From assembly GCF_018224885.1 (NCBI RefSeq), contig NZ_JAGTXB010000021.1, positions 62,001-126,000 on the forward strand: a stretch of 64,000 nucleotides of DNA, given 5' to 3'. The position numbers and the translations under genes were made by a program. The notes beneath the pieces were generated by a model. That model was not told the DNA's origin and searched no databases. It saw nothing but the letters and a program-made list of their open reading frames with translations. This DNA is from Chitinophaga hostae. Lineage in GTDB: Bacteria > Bacteroidota > Bacteroidia > Chitinophagales > Chitinophagaceae. This document shows positions 48,907 through 59,685 of the stretch, piece after piece (within the stretch, counting starts at the first letter, position 1; every line of letters begins with the position of its first letter).

Positions 48907-51900
48907 ATGCACCATGTTGGGAAAATTTGTTTTGTTTTATGGGTGTTGGTGATCGTTGTAAATAACATTTTCGCTACCGGCCATCCGATTAAATACCTGG
49001 GTATTGAGGATGGCTTATCCAATAATGCGGTAACCAGTGTATACCAGGACCACAAAGGGTTTATGTGGTTTGGTACTTATGATGGTCTGAACCGGTATGA
49101 TGGCTATAAATTTAAAATCTACCGTAACAAAATTGGTGACAGCAGCTCACTGATAGATAACGGTATTTATACCCTGGCAGACGACGCCCGGGAGCAGCTC
49201 TGGGTAGGTGGCCGCAAGGGCGTATGCGTATTTAACCCGGTGAATGAAAAATTTACCATGCCGGTATACCTGCCGGTAAACGGTAAAACACCACGCAAAG
49301 CAGATGGTAATATACATATTATCAAATCTGATGATAACGGCATTCTTTTAGTCGGTACCGAAAAAAACGGGTTGTTGTTGTTTAATAACAGTAGCAGTAC
49401 CGGCAAACAAATACCGCTCAATAATTTACATACCACCATTACCAGCTACGAGGTAACCGGTATTGAGTTTACCGGGAAATATGCCTGGATATTTGTGCAG
49501 AACATTGGTTTGTGCAGGTATGATATCGCGCGCGGGCAACTGGATATTATCTCCAGAGATATCCCACGCGGTAATTGTTTAACCGCCGACAGATCAGGCC
49601 ATATCTGGCTTGGCACAGATACCGGCTTTTTCCGTTATATCCCTGCCACCGGGAAATACACCGGCAGTGCCCTGGCGGAAAGCAGCAAAATTGTAAATCT
49701 TTTTACCGACAGGGAAGGCATCATCTGGGCCGCTTCCGATGGTAATGGCATTTTCCTGTTGACGCCTGCTGATTCCGTGGCAACTGCTTTTACCACCAGG
49801 GGTAATATGCCCCAACTCAGCAGTAATGCAGTATACGCCGTATTCGAAGACCGGGAAAGCCGGAAATGGATAGGTACCCTGCGTGGCGGCGTTAATATCG
49901 TGGAAGCCAAACGCAATCCTTTTGAGTTGAATGTGCTCAACAAAAATCCCGATGCCAGGGCGATCGACAACTTCACTTTTTCTTTTTGTGAAGATGAAAA
50001 ACATAATGTCTGGATAGGAACCGATGGCGGGGGATTAAAATACTGGAACCGGGAAAATAACACCCTGACTTCCTACCGTCACGAAGCAGCCGGTCAACCC
50101 GGCATCAGCAGTAATTTTATTACATCTATTATCCGCGACAGGCAACAAAACCTGTGGATGTCGACCTGGTTCGGCGGCGTTAACCGATACTCCGCTGCCA
50201 GCAACACTTTTGTACATTATGTTTGCTACAATCCCTATACGCATGCCGCGGAAAATAATGTATGGACCGTGTATGAAGACGGCCGGCAGGACATCTGGGC
50301 CAGCACTACCAACAACGGTACCTTGTACCGCCTGAACCGGCAGCAACAACAATTTGAGCTTTTTGACAGCAGCCTGGTAAACATGCAATGCCTGGCAGAA
50401 GACAAAGCAGGTAATTTCTGGGGCGGTAACTATTCTTCCCTGATCAAAATAGACAGGGACCTGCGGCAGCACCAGCGATTTGATATAGGGTATACGGTGC
50501 GGTCTATTCATGAAGACCGGCAAGGCAGTTTCTGGGTGGGCACAGACGGCGGAGGTTTACTGCGCTTCGACCGGAACACTGGTCAGTATAAGCGTTTCAC
50601 GACTTCAGAAGGATTACCCAGCAATACTATTCTCCGAATCCTGGAAGACAATACCGGCACCCTGTGGCTCAGCACCTTCAACGGGCTGTCGCGGTTTGAC
50701 CCCGCTAAAAACAGCTTCCGCAACTACTCTGCCTCCGATGGTTTGCAGAGTAACCAGTTTAGCTTTAACGCAGCACTGAAACTAAGTTCCGGAGAATTTA
50801 TGTTTGGCGGCATCAAAGGCTTTAATATTTTTTACCCGGATAGCGTATATGCCCGCACCGCTATTCCGCCCGTATTGCTGACAGCTATCCGTGTCAACAA
50901 TGTATCCATCACGCAGCTGGACAATTACGTATCCGGCAGAACCAGGGAAGAAGTAAAGGAAATTACGGTTCCTTACGATAAGGCTACCGTTGCCTTTGAC
51001 TTTGTAGCACTGGAATATACCCTGCCGGATAAGATCAGCTACGCCTACCGCCTGCGGGGATGGGACAACAACTGGAACTATGTAGGACAAACCCGTACGG
51101 CCAATTACACCCATTTACGGGAAGGCACTTACGTTTTCGACCTCAAGGCCAGCAATGCCGACGGGTTGTGGAGCGATGATATTCATACCATTACCCTGAT
51201 CGTATTACCACCCTGGTACCGGACCTGGTGGGCATATCTTATTTATATTACCAGCATTATTGCCGCGGTGTACCTGTACACCAGCTACAAAGCCAGGGAG
51301 GAAAGATTGAAATACGAGATCAAACTGGCCCACCTGGAAAATGAAAAGGAAAAGGAACTGAACGAAAAAAAGCTCTCGTTCTTTACCAATATTTCCCATG
51401 AATTCAGAACACCGCTTACACTGATCATTAACCCGCTAAAAGAGCTGTTGCAAAATAAAGATAACCGGGACCTCAGCATCGTATACCGCAATGCCAGGCG
51501 CCTGCTTAGCCTGGTAGACCAGCTGTTACTGTTTCGTAAAGCGGACCGGGATGGCGATCAGCTCAAAATATCCCGGCTGGACATTGTAAATCTTTGCCAT
51601 GAAGTATACCTGTGCTTCTCCCAGCAGGCCATCATCAAAAATATTGACTACCAGTTTCACAGCCAGGAAGCGGCCATTGACATATATGGCGACAGTGAGA
51701 AACTCGAAATCGCCATCTTCAACCTCTTGTCTAATGCCTTTAAGTTTACCCCCGATCAGGGCAGTATCATTTTTGAACTAACCGACGATGAGCATGAGGT
51801 GACCATCACCATCAAAGACAGCGGTTGTGGTATTGAAGGCAGTGTAGGCAATCGGATCTTTGAAAAATTCCAACGGGCACAGGACCAGCAGGAATCCCTG

Positions 51901-52965
51901 CAAACCGGTTTTGGAATCGGGCTTTATCTCGTAAAACATTTTATTGACAGGCATCATGGCGAAATCACCTACCACAGCGAGGTAAATCAAGGCACCGCCT
52001 TCCTGGTTACCCTGAAAAAGGGAAATGGGCATTTTGCCGGCGCCCCCCTGCTGGAAAACATCGCCCCTAAATCGGCTTTCCTGGAAGAATTATCAGCAGC
52101 CAGTACGCTGGGAAATGCCCCTGTTGTTCCTGCCGCCAGGGAAATAGAAGGCACCGGCACCGTGATCACCGAGAAAAAATCCATACTGCTGATCGACGAT
52201 GACGATGAAATCAGGCAATACCTGCAACAGCTGTTTAAAGATACCTTCCTGGTATATGAAGCCGACAATGGCAACAGTGGCTTTGCTGCCGTACAACAGT
52301 ATATGCCCGACCTGGTGATCAGCGATATACAAATGCAGGGCATGGACGGGGTGGCCTTATGCGCCAAAATCAAGCAAACGGCCTCCATCAGCCATATCCC
52401 GGTGATATTGCTAACCGGTTCTTCTGCCTCCGACACCCGGATCAGGGGAGTGGAAGGCGGCGCCGATGATTATATTACCAAGCCCTTTGAAAAGGACTTT
52501 CTACTGGCCAAAGTCCACAACATTATTAAGAACAGGAACCTGCTGCAACAGTACTTCTTTGATCGCATTACACTCAAAAACAGCAATATCAAAGTACCCG
52601 CCGAATACCAGGATTTCCTGAAAAGGTGCATTGAAATTATCGAAGACAATCTTGACAATGAGGATTTTTCCATCAAAAAGTTCACCCTGGAAATCGGCAT
52701 GAGCCATTCCAGTCTTTATAAAAAAGTCAAATCCATCTCCGGGCAAACCATCAACTCCTTTATACGGTCAATCCGTTTACGAAAGGCAGCCGTTTTGCTG
52801 CTCAAAGAAAATTACACCATTACCCAGGCTTCCATGCAGGTGGGGATTGGTGATATTAAGTACTTCCGGGAGCAATTTGTAAAGTTGTTTGGGATGAACC
52901 CTTCCGATTATGTAAAAAAATACCGGCATTCGTTCAACCAGGACTTCAATGTAACAGAAGGATGA
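48907..52965 (+). CDS. Hybrid two-component system regulator (HTCS) of the galactan-type PUL
   Basis: A 1352-residue one-protein sensor/regulator. Order: signal anchor (1-24), periplasmic beta-propeller repeats (to about 640; for example VYQDHKGFMWFGTYDGLNRYDG), Y_Y_Y domain (about 690-755), one membrane helix (WWAYLIYITSIIAAVYLYTSY, about 772-792), HisKA with H831 in ISHEFRTPL, HATPase (DSGCGIEG and GIGLYLVKHF), receiver with D1140 in ISDIQMQGMDG, and AraC HTH (about 1220-1345, KFTLEIGMSHSSLYKKVK). HTCS proteins sense an oligosaccharide directly in the periplasm and activate neighbouring susCD genes. The target here should be the susC gene 211 bp downstream; three ACCCCCT repeats lie in that gap. 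Confidence 0.95.
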   Translation: MHHVGKICFVLWVLVIVVNNIFATGHPIKYLGIEDGLSNNAVTSVYQDHKGFMWFGTYDGLNRYDGYKFKIYRNKIGDSSSLIDNGIYTLADDAREQLWVGGRKGVCVFNPVNEKFTMPVYLPVNGKTPRKADGNIHIIKSDDNGILLVGTEKNGLLLFNNSSSTGKQIPLNNLHTTITSYEVTGIEFTGKYAWIFVQNIGLCRYDIARGQLDIISRDIPRGNCLTADRSGHIWLGTDTGFFRYIPATGKYTGSALAESSKIVNLFTDREGIIWAASDGNGIFLLTPADSVATAFTTRGNMPQLSSNAVYAVFEDRESRKWIGTLRGGVNIVEAKRNPFELNVLNKNPDARAIDNFTFSFCEDEKHNVWIGTDGGGLKYWNRENNTLTSYRHEAAGQPGISSNFITSIIRDRQQNLWMSTWFGGVNRYSAASNTFVHYVCYNPYTHAAENNVWTVYEDGRQDIWASTTNNGTLYRLNRQQQQFELFDSSLVNMQCLAEDKAGNFWGGNYSSLIKIDRDLRQHQRFDIGYTVRSIHEDRQGSFWVGTDGGGLLRFDRNTGQYKRFTTSEGLPSNTILRILEDNTGTLWLSTFNGLSRFDPAKNSFRNYSASDGLQSNQFSFNAALKLSSGEFMFGGIKGFNIFYPDSVYARTAIPPVLLTAIRVNNVSITQLDNYVSGRTREEVKEITVPYDKATVAFDFVALEYTLPDKISYAYRLRGWDNNWNYVGQTRTANYTHLREGTYVFDLKASNADGLWSDDIHTITLIVLPPWYRTWWAYLIYITSIIAAVYLYTSYKAREERLKYEIKLAHLENEKEKELNEKKLSFFTNISHEFRTPLTLIINPLKELLQNKDNRDLSIVYRNARRLLSLVDQLLLFRKADRDGDQLKISRLDIVNLCHEVYLCFSQQAIIKNIDYQFHSQEAAIDIYGDSEKLEIAIFNLLSNAFKFTPDQGSIIFELTDDEHEVTITIKDSGCGIEGSVGNRIFEKFQRAQDQQESLQTGFGIGLYLVKHFIDRHHGEITYHSEVNQGTAFLVTLKKGNGHFAGAPLLENIAPKSAFLEELSAASTLGNAPVVPAAREIEGTGTVITEKKSILLIDDDDEIRQYLQQLFKDTFLVYEADNGNSGFAAVQQYMPDLVISDIQMQGMDGVALCAKIKQTASISHIPVILLTGSSASDTRIRGVEGGADDYITKPFEKDFLLAKVHNIIKNRNLLQQYFFDRITLKNSNIKVPAEYQDFLKRCIEIIEDNLDNEDFSIKKFTLEIGMSHSSLYKKVKSISGQTINSFIRSIRLRKAAVLLLKENYTITQASMQVGIGDIKYFREQFVKLFGMNPSDYVKKYRHSFNQDFNVTEG

Positions 52966-53010
52966 CATTTCCGCACTGGCATTGATTTACAGCGAAATAA
53001 CACCTGAAAT

Positions 53011-53063
53011 ACCCCCTGCCGTTTTTTACGATTTTACCCCCTTTTTTAAATGATTTACCCCCT
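53011..53063 (+). promoter_or_regulatory. Three direct ACCCCCT repeats upstream of susC3
   Basis: ACCCCCT occurs at 53011-53017, 53036-53042 and 53057-53063, each preceded by A/T-rich sequence (the last two as TTTACCCCCT). The start spacing is 25 and 21 bp, about two helical turns. They lie between the HTCS gene and susC, the place for HTCS binding. Confidence 0.45.
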
Positions 53064-53176
53064 CTACGGTTGTCGTACTACAACGTACATTGCAATCATC
53101 AGAGGGGCTGGGCATAAGTAATTCCTGCAACCAAGATTACATTCCACCATTTCCAATTCTTTTAAATTAATGCGTT

Positions 53177-56100
53177 ATGAAAAGATTTCTATCCGGAACG
53201 GACTTCCTGTCGTTTGTCCTTTTACGGAACCAACTTACCATGATCGGTTTTGGCTTTCTTTTATTACTGCTGTTTGCCGGCAGCGCTCAGGCACAGCAAA
53301 CGGTGGTTACCGGTAAAGTAACCGGGGATGGAGAGGCTGTTCCGGGTGTTACCATCCGGGTGAAGAATAAAACAGCCGGTACATTGACGGATGGGGAAGG
53401 CAAATTTTCCATTACTGCCAGCATTGGCGATACTTTGATTTTCAATCACCTTTCCTATAATATGCTGACGATTCCCGTTAAAAACGGGTCGCCGTTGACG
53501 ATATCGCTGGAATCGCTCAGCAAAACCGTGAACGAAGTGGTAGTAGTGGGTTATGGCACGCAGAAAAAAGCTACCCTCACAGGGTCCATTTCCCTGGTGA
53601 AGGGCGCCGACATCGTGCAAAGTCCGCAGCCCAACGTATCCAATGCCCTAACGGGCCGCTTTTCCGGGATCATTGCGAACAACCGTTCCGGAGAACCCGG
53701 CTACGACGGCTCCCGCATTACCATCCGCGGTCTGGCAACCACCGGTAATAACGATGTATTGATAGTAGTAGACGGTGTGCCGGGGCAAATAGGCGGTTTG
53801 GAACGCCTGGATCCCAACGACATAGAAAGCATTTCCGTTCTGAAAGACGCTTCCGCCGCTGTATATGGCAGCAGGGCGGCCAACGGCGTTATGCTCATCA
53901 CCACCAAAAGGGGAAAAACGGGTAAGCCGATCATCAACTACAGCTTCAACCAGGGCTTTTCGTCTCCTACCCGGCTCCCAAAAATGGCAGATGCAGCCAC
54001 CTATGCGCAAATCCGGAACGAGATACAATATTATACCAACAAGGCCGGTGGAATGAACCAGTTTTATACGGAAGAACAATTACAGAAATTCCGGGATGGG
54101 TCTGATCCGGTGAACTATCCCAATACCAACTGGCGGAAAGCTACTCTGAAAAACATGGCTACCCAAAACCAGCATAGTCTTTCTGTAAATGGTGGAGGTG
54201 AAAATGTACGGTATTATGTATCGCTTGGCATGCTTGGCCAGAACGGGTTGTATAAAAACGGGGTTACCAAATACAATCAATATAATTTCAGGTCCAACAT
54301 CGATGCTGATATCACCAAAAGATTAAAGGTGAGTTTGTATGTATCCGGCCGTGAAGAGGACCGTTTGTTCCCCACTACCGGCGCCGGCGATATTTTCCGG
54401 AGCATCTACCGCGCCTATCCCACAGTGCTGGACCGGTATCCGAATGGCCTGCCTACCACCGGTATAGAAAACAATAACCCGGTGATGCAGGTAACAGACG
54501 CAGGAGGTACCAACCGTAACCCTACGCAGGTATTTAATGGTATATTGAAAGGATCCTACGCTATTCCCGGTGTAGAAGGCCTATCACTGGATGGTTACCT
54601 GTCGGCCGATAAATCCTGGACCTTTGGTAAATCATTCAGCACTCCTTATAAAGAATATACCTTTAACAAAACTACCCAGGCCTACGATAAAACCGTTGTA
54701 GGCGGTTCTAATGGCAAGGCGTCCCTGCTGGAGCAGCATCAGAATATGTCGCTGATCACGAGCAACATTAAACTGAACTATGCCCGTCGCTTTGGCCAGC
54801 ATAATGTGAGTGCGTTTGTTGGTTATGAGCAGAGCAAAACGGCGCGGGATAGCCTCAGCGCCACCCGCCTGAACTTCCCTACACCACAAACACCTGAACT
54901 GTCGCAGGGAGGATCTGCCGCAACAGATAAAAATAACTCCGGTACCAGTTACAGTTTCACCAGGAAAAGTTATTTCGGCCGTATCGCCTATGACTACATG
55001 GAGAAATACCTGCTCGAAGTACAGGCGCGTGTCGACGGTTCTTCTACCTTCCCTAAAGGCGAACAGTATGGCTTCTTCCCATCAGTATCTGCCGGCTGGC
55101 GTATTTCAAAAGAAGACTGGTTTGCGCCGGTTAAGTTTATCAACGACCTGAAACTTCGTGGTTCTTACGGTACCTTAGGTAATGATAATGTGGGCCTGTT
55201 CCAATACTTCGATAACTACTCCTTTTTAAACCAGTATGTTTTGGGCGGGCAGATTCAACCCGGACTGGATCTCACCAAGCTGGCTAACCCACATATTACC
55301 TGGGAAATAGCCAAGAAGATGGATCTCGGGTTGAACGCAGTTTTCCTGGAGCACTTCTCCCTGGAGTTTATTTACTTCCAGCAAAAGCGTTCCAAGATAT
55401 TAACCCAGCGTAACGCCTCCCTGCCGCAAACATCCGGTATTGTAAATCCGTTCGATAAGAATAACCCGCTGGTACCTGCCGAAAACATCGGCAAAGTGAA
55501 CAGCAATGGTATAGAAGCCACACTGGGCTATGACAATACCACCAACGGCGGTTTCCACTATAATATTTCCGGTAACATTACCTATGCCAAAAACAAGATC
55601 ATCTTTATGGACGAAGCTGCCGGCGCATTGCCCTATCAACGGGAAACCGGCGGACCGATGAATACCGAACTGTTATACAATGTGATCGGTATTTTCAGAA
55701 CAGCGGACGATCTGAAAAACCATGTACACCTGCCCAATGCACAACTGGGTGACCTGATTTACCAGGATTACAACAACGATCAGAAGATCGATGCCAATGA
55801 CGCCGTAAGAAGTAAATACGGTAACATTCCTGAGATCACTTATGGTATCATCTTAGGCGGCGATTACAAAGGGTTTGACCTGTCTGTGCTCCTGGCCGGA
55901 CAGAGCCATGTAAGCCAGTACGTACTGCCGGAATCCGGCACTATCGGTAACTTCTACAGCAGCTGGGCCGACAATCGCTGGAGTCCGTCCAATACCGGTG
56001 GCAGCTATCCGCGGGTAGACGAGCGCGCTTCTTCCTCTATCAATGGCGGACTTTATAAGAATAACTTCTGGTTGAACGACGCGTCATTCCTGCGGTTAAA

Positions 56101-56299
56101 AAATATCTCGCTGGGATACACCATTCCTGCAACGCTGTTATCGCGCGCAAAAATCGGGGGATTACGCGTATACGTTAACGCTTTTAACCTCTTCACCATT
56201 ACCAAGGTAAAAGATTATGATCCGGAAGGCTTCAGCAACAGCGGGCAGTTTTATCCGCAGCAACGGATCGTGAATGTGGGGGTAAATGTTAAGTTCTAA
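53177..56299 (+). CDS. SusC/RagA family TonB-dependent transporter (pair 3)
   Basis: A 1040-residue importer. An extended N-terminus precedes the signal helix (about 21-39, IGFGFLLLLLFAGSAQA). Then come the CarboxypepD_reg-like domain, NEVVVVGYGTQKKATLTGSI, plug blocks VLIVVDGVPGQI and YGSRAANGVMLITT, and a barrel ending GVNVKF. It is first of the susC-susD-GH30-GH35 series under the HTCS. By analogy with enzymes downstream it probably takes up beta-galactan or arabinogalactan fragments, which is inference. Confidence 0.96.
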   Translation: MKRFLSGTDFLSFVLLRNQLTMIGFGFLLLLLFAGSAQAQQTVVTGKVTGDGEAVPGVTIRVKNKTAGTLTDGEGKFSITASIGDTLIFNHLSYNMLTIPVKNGSPLTISLESLSKTVNEVVVVGYGTQKKATLTGSISLVKGADIVQSPQPNVSNALTGRFSGIIANNRSGEPGYDGSRITIRGLATTGNNDVLIVVDGVPGQIGGLERLDPNDIESISVLKDASAAVYGSRAANGVMLITTKRGKTGKPIINYSFNQGFSSPTRLPKMADAATYAQIRNEIQYYTNKAGGMNQFYTEEQLQKFRDGSDPVNYPNTNWRKATLKNMATQNQHSLSVNGGGENVRYYVSLGMLGQNGLYKNGVTKYNQYNFRSNIDADITKRLKVSLYVSGREEDRLFPTTGAGDIFRSIYRAYPTVLDRYPNGLPTTGIENNNPVMQVTDAGGTNRNPTQVFNGILKGSYAIPGVEGLSLDGYLSADKSWTFGKSFSTPYKEYTFNKTTQAYDKTVVGGSNGKASLLEQHQNMSLITSNIKLNYARRFGQHNVSAFVGYEQSKTARDSLSATRLNFPTPQTPELSQGGSAATDKNNSGTSYSFTRKSYFGRIAYDYMEKYLLEVQARVDGSSTFPKGEQYGFFPSVSAGWRISKEDWFAPVKFINDLKLRGSYGTLGNDNVGLFQYFDNYSFLNQYVLGGQIQPGLDLTKLANPHITWEIAKKMDLGLNAVFLEHFSLEFIYFQQKRSKILTQRNASLPQTSGIVNPFDKNNPLVPAENIGKVNSNGIEATLGYDNTTNGGFHYNISGNITYAKNKIIFMDEAAGALPYQRETGGPMNTELLYNVIGIFRTADDLKNHVHLPNAQLGDLIYQDYNNDQKIDANDAVRSKYGNIPEITYGIILGGDYKGFDLSVLLAGQSHVSQYVLPESGTIGNFYSSWADNRWSPSNTGGSYPRVDERASSSINGGLYKNNFWLNDASFLRLKNISLGYTIPATLLSRAKIGGLRVYVNAFNLFTITKVKDYDPEGFSNSGQFYPQQRIVNVGVNVKF

Positions 56300-56317
56300 A
56301 CCGTAAAAAAACAAGCA

Positions 56318-57988
56318 ATGAAAACTTCGAATATCATATACAGCCTGGCTTTAGCAGCCGCGGGATTATTTTCCGCCTGCCAGAAAGATTACCTGAACAT
56401 TACGCCAACGGACCGGGTGCTGGGCAGCGCCGTACTGGCCGATTCTTCTTTATTTGAAGACTATGTGATTAATCGCTACCTGAGTATCAGAATGCAGGAT
56501 AAAGAAGGGGAAGGCACCAACCCCGGATTTGGAAGAGGCTTTGAATACGGGCTGTGGAGTTCTGTTACAGACGAATCTATTTACAATAACGATGATAATA
56601 CCTGGGTTATTCAGCAGGGCCAGATGGCGCCGGAAAATACCGGTATTGCAGGTACTATCTGGGGGAGAAGTTATCGCAGTATCCGCGAATGCAACTACGC
56701 CATTAACAACATCGACAGCGTAGAAATGAGTGCAGATCTGCGGAAGAGGCTGATGGCCGAACTCCGTTTCATCCGTGCCTTCCGTTATCATGACCTGATC
56801 CGTAACTATGGCGGTGTAGTGATGATGGGTAATAAGGAATATAGTTTGAATAATGACCTTACAGATCCTGCTTTGTTCAAAAGAGCTACCATAAAGGAAT
56901 CCATGGATTATGCCGTTGCAGAGCTGACAGCAGCTGCCGCCGATCTTCCCACCGCCAATGGCGACAAGTGGAAGGCTGGTCGCGCTACGCAGGGAGCTGC
57001 ACTGGCACTGAAAGCCCGCCTGCAGTTATATGCAGCAAGTCCCCTGTATAATGCAGGCACCTGGACTGCCGCTGCTGCCGCTGCCAAAGTGGTGATGGAC
57101 CTGAGTAAATATTCGTTGGCAGCTGATTACAGCCAGTTGTTCTTAAAATCAGACAACAACGAGATCATTTTTGCCCGTCAATATGCAGTAGGCGCCCGTC
57201 ACGTATGCCTGGAAATATCCAATGGCGCCAACGGTTACGGCGGATGGGCCGGTAATACCCCGCTGCAGAATATGGTAGACGCTTACGAAATGAAAAACGG
57301 TAAACCTATCACCGACGCCACTTCCGGGTATAATCCACAAAAGCCATATGAAAACCGCGACGCCCGGTTTTACGCCACCATTCTTTACAATGGCGCACCA
57401 TACCGCGGATCTACTATCCAAACATTTTCACCCGGTGGTAAAGATGGCAAGGATGGTCCTTCCAACTGGAATTCCACCAAAACAGGTTACTATCTCCGTA
57501 AATTCATGGATGATAATAATCCTATCGACAATCCCTGGGACGTGGCCGGGCTACAACCCTGGATCTACCTGCGTTATGCCGAAGTATTGCTGAACTATGC
57601 AGAAGCTCAAAACGAAGCAGCAGGTCCGGATGCCAGCGTATACAGCGCCGTTAACCAGATCCGGCAGCGCAGCAGCGTTAACCAGCCAGCGCTGGCGCCC
57701 GGGTTATCAAAAGACCAGATGCGGGACGCCATTCGTCGCGAAAGACAGGTGGAGCTGGCCTTTGAAGAGCACCGTTTCTATGATGTACGCAGGTGGAAGA
57801 TTGCCAACGTAACAGAAAACACACCCGCTTATGGCGTAGATGTTTCCATTAACGGTGGCGTATATACGTATACCAGGAAAACAGCGCTGCCCAATAAATC
57901 GTTCAGTGATAAAAATTACTGGCTGCCTATCCCAAGAGCAGAAATACTGGCCTCCAACAATAAACTGGAGCAAAATGCCGGTTATTAA
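56318..57988 (+). CDS. SusD/RagB family lipoprotein (pair 3)
   Basis: A 556-residue SusD-like protein with lipobox Cys about residue 21 (LFSAC). SusD blocks: AELRFIRAFRYHDLIRNYGGVVMM near 150, GAALALKARLQLYAASPLYNAG near 230, YLRYAEVLLNYAEAQNEAAG near 420 and RRERQVELAFEEHRFYDVRRW with PIPRAEI and EQNAGY at the end. It starts 18 bp after susC3. It binds the oligosaccharide on the cell surface over SusC. Confidence 0.95.
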   Translation: MKTSNIIYSLALAAAGLFSACQKDYLNITPTDRVLGSAVLADSSLFEDYVINRYLSIRMQDKEGEGTNPGFGRGFEYGLWSSVTDESIYNNDDNTWVIQQGQMAPENTGIAGTIWGRSYRSIRECNYAINNIDSVEMSADLRKRLMAELRFIRAFRYHDLIRNYGGVVMMGNKEYSLNNDLTDPALFKRATIKESMDYAVAELTAAAADLPTANGDKWKAGRATQGAALALKARLQLYAASPLYNAGTWTAAAAAAKVVMDLSKYSLAADYSQLFLKSDNNEIIFARQYAVGARHVCLEISNGANGYGGWAGNTPLQNMVDAYEMKNGKPITDATSGYNPQKPYENRDARFYATILYNGAPYRGSTIQTFSPGGKDGKDGPSNWNSTKTGYYLRKFMDDNNPIDNPWDVAGLQPWIYLRYAEVLLNYAEAQNEAAGPDASVYSAVNQIRQRSSVNQPALAPGLSKDQMRDAIRRERQVELAFEEHRFYDVRRWKIANVTENTPAYGVDVSINGGVYTYTRKTALPNKSFSDKNYWLPIPRAEILASNNKLEQNAGY

Positions 57989-58163
57989 TTCATAGTGTCA
58001 ATGGTAACCGCAGCGCCGCAAAAGAAACAAGTGACATTACCACCGCAAAGCAATAGATACCGGTCAACATTCTTTTAAAATATTCAACCTGTATTTTATT
58101 ACTTTCGGACCTCACTTCCATCTTTTGCGGCTTTGCGTGAACCAGGCCGCTTTATTATTGAAC

Positions 58164-59675
58164 ATGAAAAAAATATTTAGCCTGCTACTATTGTGTTTTA
58201 TGCTACAGAAAGGCATATCGCAGCACAACAGGTCCGTTACCGCCACAATAAATCTTCACCAAACGGTGCAAACCATTCAGAACTTCGCGGCTTCTGATGC
58301 CTGGGCGTGCCAGTTTACCGGCCATTGGCCGGACAACAAAAAAGAGCAGCTGGCCGACTGGTTGTTTAGCAGCGATACCAGCGCCAGCGGTCAACCCAAA
58401 GGCATTGGTTTATCGATGTGGCGGTTTAACATCGGCGCCGGCAGCGCAGAACAAGGCGACGCCAGCGGCATCAAAGATGAATGGCGCAGGGCCGCATGTT
58501 TCCTGCAACCGGATCATACCTACAACTGGGAAAAACAATCCGGGCAGCTATGGTTTTTACAGGCAGCCAGGGCAAGAGGCGTTACCCGTTTCCTGGGATT
58601 CCTGAATAGCCCGCCGGTGATGTTTACCCGCAATGGCAAAGCCTTTGCCGACAAAGGCGCCTGCAATATTGCACCAGATCAATATACCGCCGTTGCCGTT
58701 TTTTTGAAAGATGTGATACGCGGTGTACAAAAAAAGACAGGAGTTGCGCTCAGTTATATCAGCCCGATAAACGAGCCGCAATGGGATTGGAGTGACGGTG
58801 GACAGGAAGGTTGTCCCTATAACAATGAACAGATCTACGGACTTACCAAAGCCATTGATCAACAGTTTAAAGCGGACCAGGTGCCCGCCAAACTGCTGAT
58901 CACAGAAGCCGGACAGCTCAATTACCTCTATTCGGGCGAAAAGAAGCCCGAGAAGGGCATGCAGATAAACGCTTTTTTTAATCCCCACAGTGCTACCTAT
59001 TTGGGTAGCCATAAAAATATTTACCAGGGAATAGCAGGTCACAGCTATTTCACTACTTCCCCTGTTGATACGGCCATCGCTATACGAAAAAGACTGGCCG
59101 CCGCATTGAAGGGTATTGAATTCTGGCAATCGGAATACTGCATACTGGGTGATAATGCCGGCGAAATAGATGGCGGCAAAGCAGACCTCAGCATGGATGC
59201 CGCGTTGTATATGGCGCGTGTGATCCACACAGATCTTACCGTAGCGAATGCGGCCGCATGGCAGTGGTGGCTGGCGATATCTCCCTATGATTATAAAGAT
59301 GGATTGATTTACGTGGATAAAAACAAAACAGACGGAGAGATCCGCGACAGCAAAATGTTGTGGGTATTAGGTAACTACAGTCGTTTTGTACGTCCCGGGG
59401 CTAAAAGAATTACAACAGCACTGAACGATAGTACAGCAGGGAAAAATTTCTTACTGTCTGCCTATAAAAATACAGACAACAGTATAAACATTGTTATCAT
59501 CAACAACGGTGATACCAGTGTAACGGTTAACCTTGAGGGCAAAGGCATTGGTACTGGCGGCATGCGCAGCTATACCACTAATGCCACCCAAAACCTTGCG
59601 CCCGCTTATATTTCCGGAAACACAGCGAGCATTCCGGCACGCTCTGTAGTAACACTGACCAGAAAAATAAAGTAA
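58164..59675 (+). CDS. GH30 family glycoside hydrolase (possible endo-beta-1,6-galactanase)
   Basis: A 503-residue secreted enzyme from the ATG at 58164, giving the signal MKKIFSLLLLCFMLQKGIS. GH30 features: MWRFNIGAGSAEQ, FLNSPPVMFTRNGKAF, acid/base E204 in SPINEPQWDW, nucleophile E324 in WQSEYCIL, then the WQWWLAISPYDYKDGL strand and a C-terminal beta-sandwich. The sequence resembles the GH30 subfamily 5 type, acting on beta-1,6-galactan; I infer this from overall motifs and the beta-galactosidase beside it, and a glucanase or xylanase is not excluded. It follows susD3 by 175 bp and precedes GH35 by 10 bp. Confidence 0.87.
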   Translation: MKKIFSLLLLCFMLQKGISQHNRSVTATINLHQTVQTIQNFAASDAWACQFTGHWPDNKKEQLADWLFSSDTSASGQPKGIGLSMWRFNIGAGSAEQGDASGIKDEWRRAACFLQPDHTYNWEKQSGQLWFLQAARARGVTRFLGFLNSPPVMFTRNGKAFADKGACNIAPDQYTAVAVFLKDVIRGVQKKTGVALSYISPINEPQWDWSDGGQEGCPYNNEQIYGLTKAIDQQFKADQVPAKLLITEAGQLNYLYSGEKKPEKGMQINAFFNPHSATYLGSHKNIYQGIAGHSYFTTSPVDTAIAIRKRLAAALKGIEFWQSEYCILGDNAGEIDGGKADLSMDAALYMARVIHTDLTVANAAAWQWWLAISPYDYKDGLIYVDKNKTDGEIRDSKMLWVLGNYSRFVRPGAKRITTALNDSTAGKNFLLSAYKNTDNSINIVIINNGDTSVTVNLEGKGIGTGGMRSYTTNATQNLAPAYISGNTASIPARSVVTLTRKIK

Positions 59676-59685
59676 TAAAACGTAA

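Noticed and set aside
57989..58163. Possible small gene or RNA between susD3 and GH30
   Set aside because: Only CGCAAAG-type words common in Bacteroidetes gaps are seen; no start, stem or conserved feature to support a gene.
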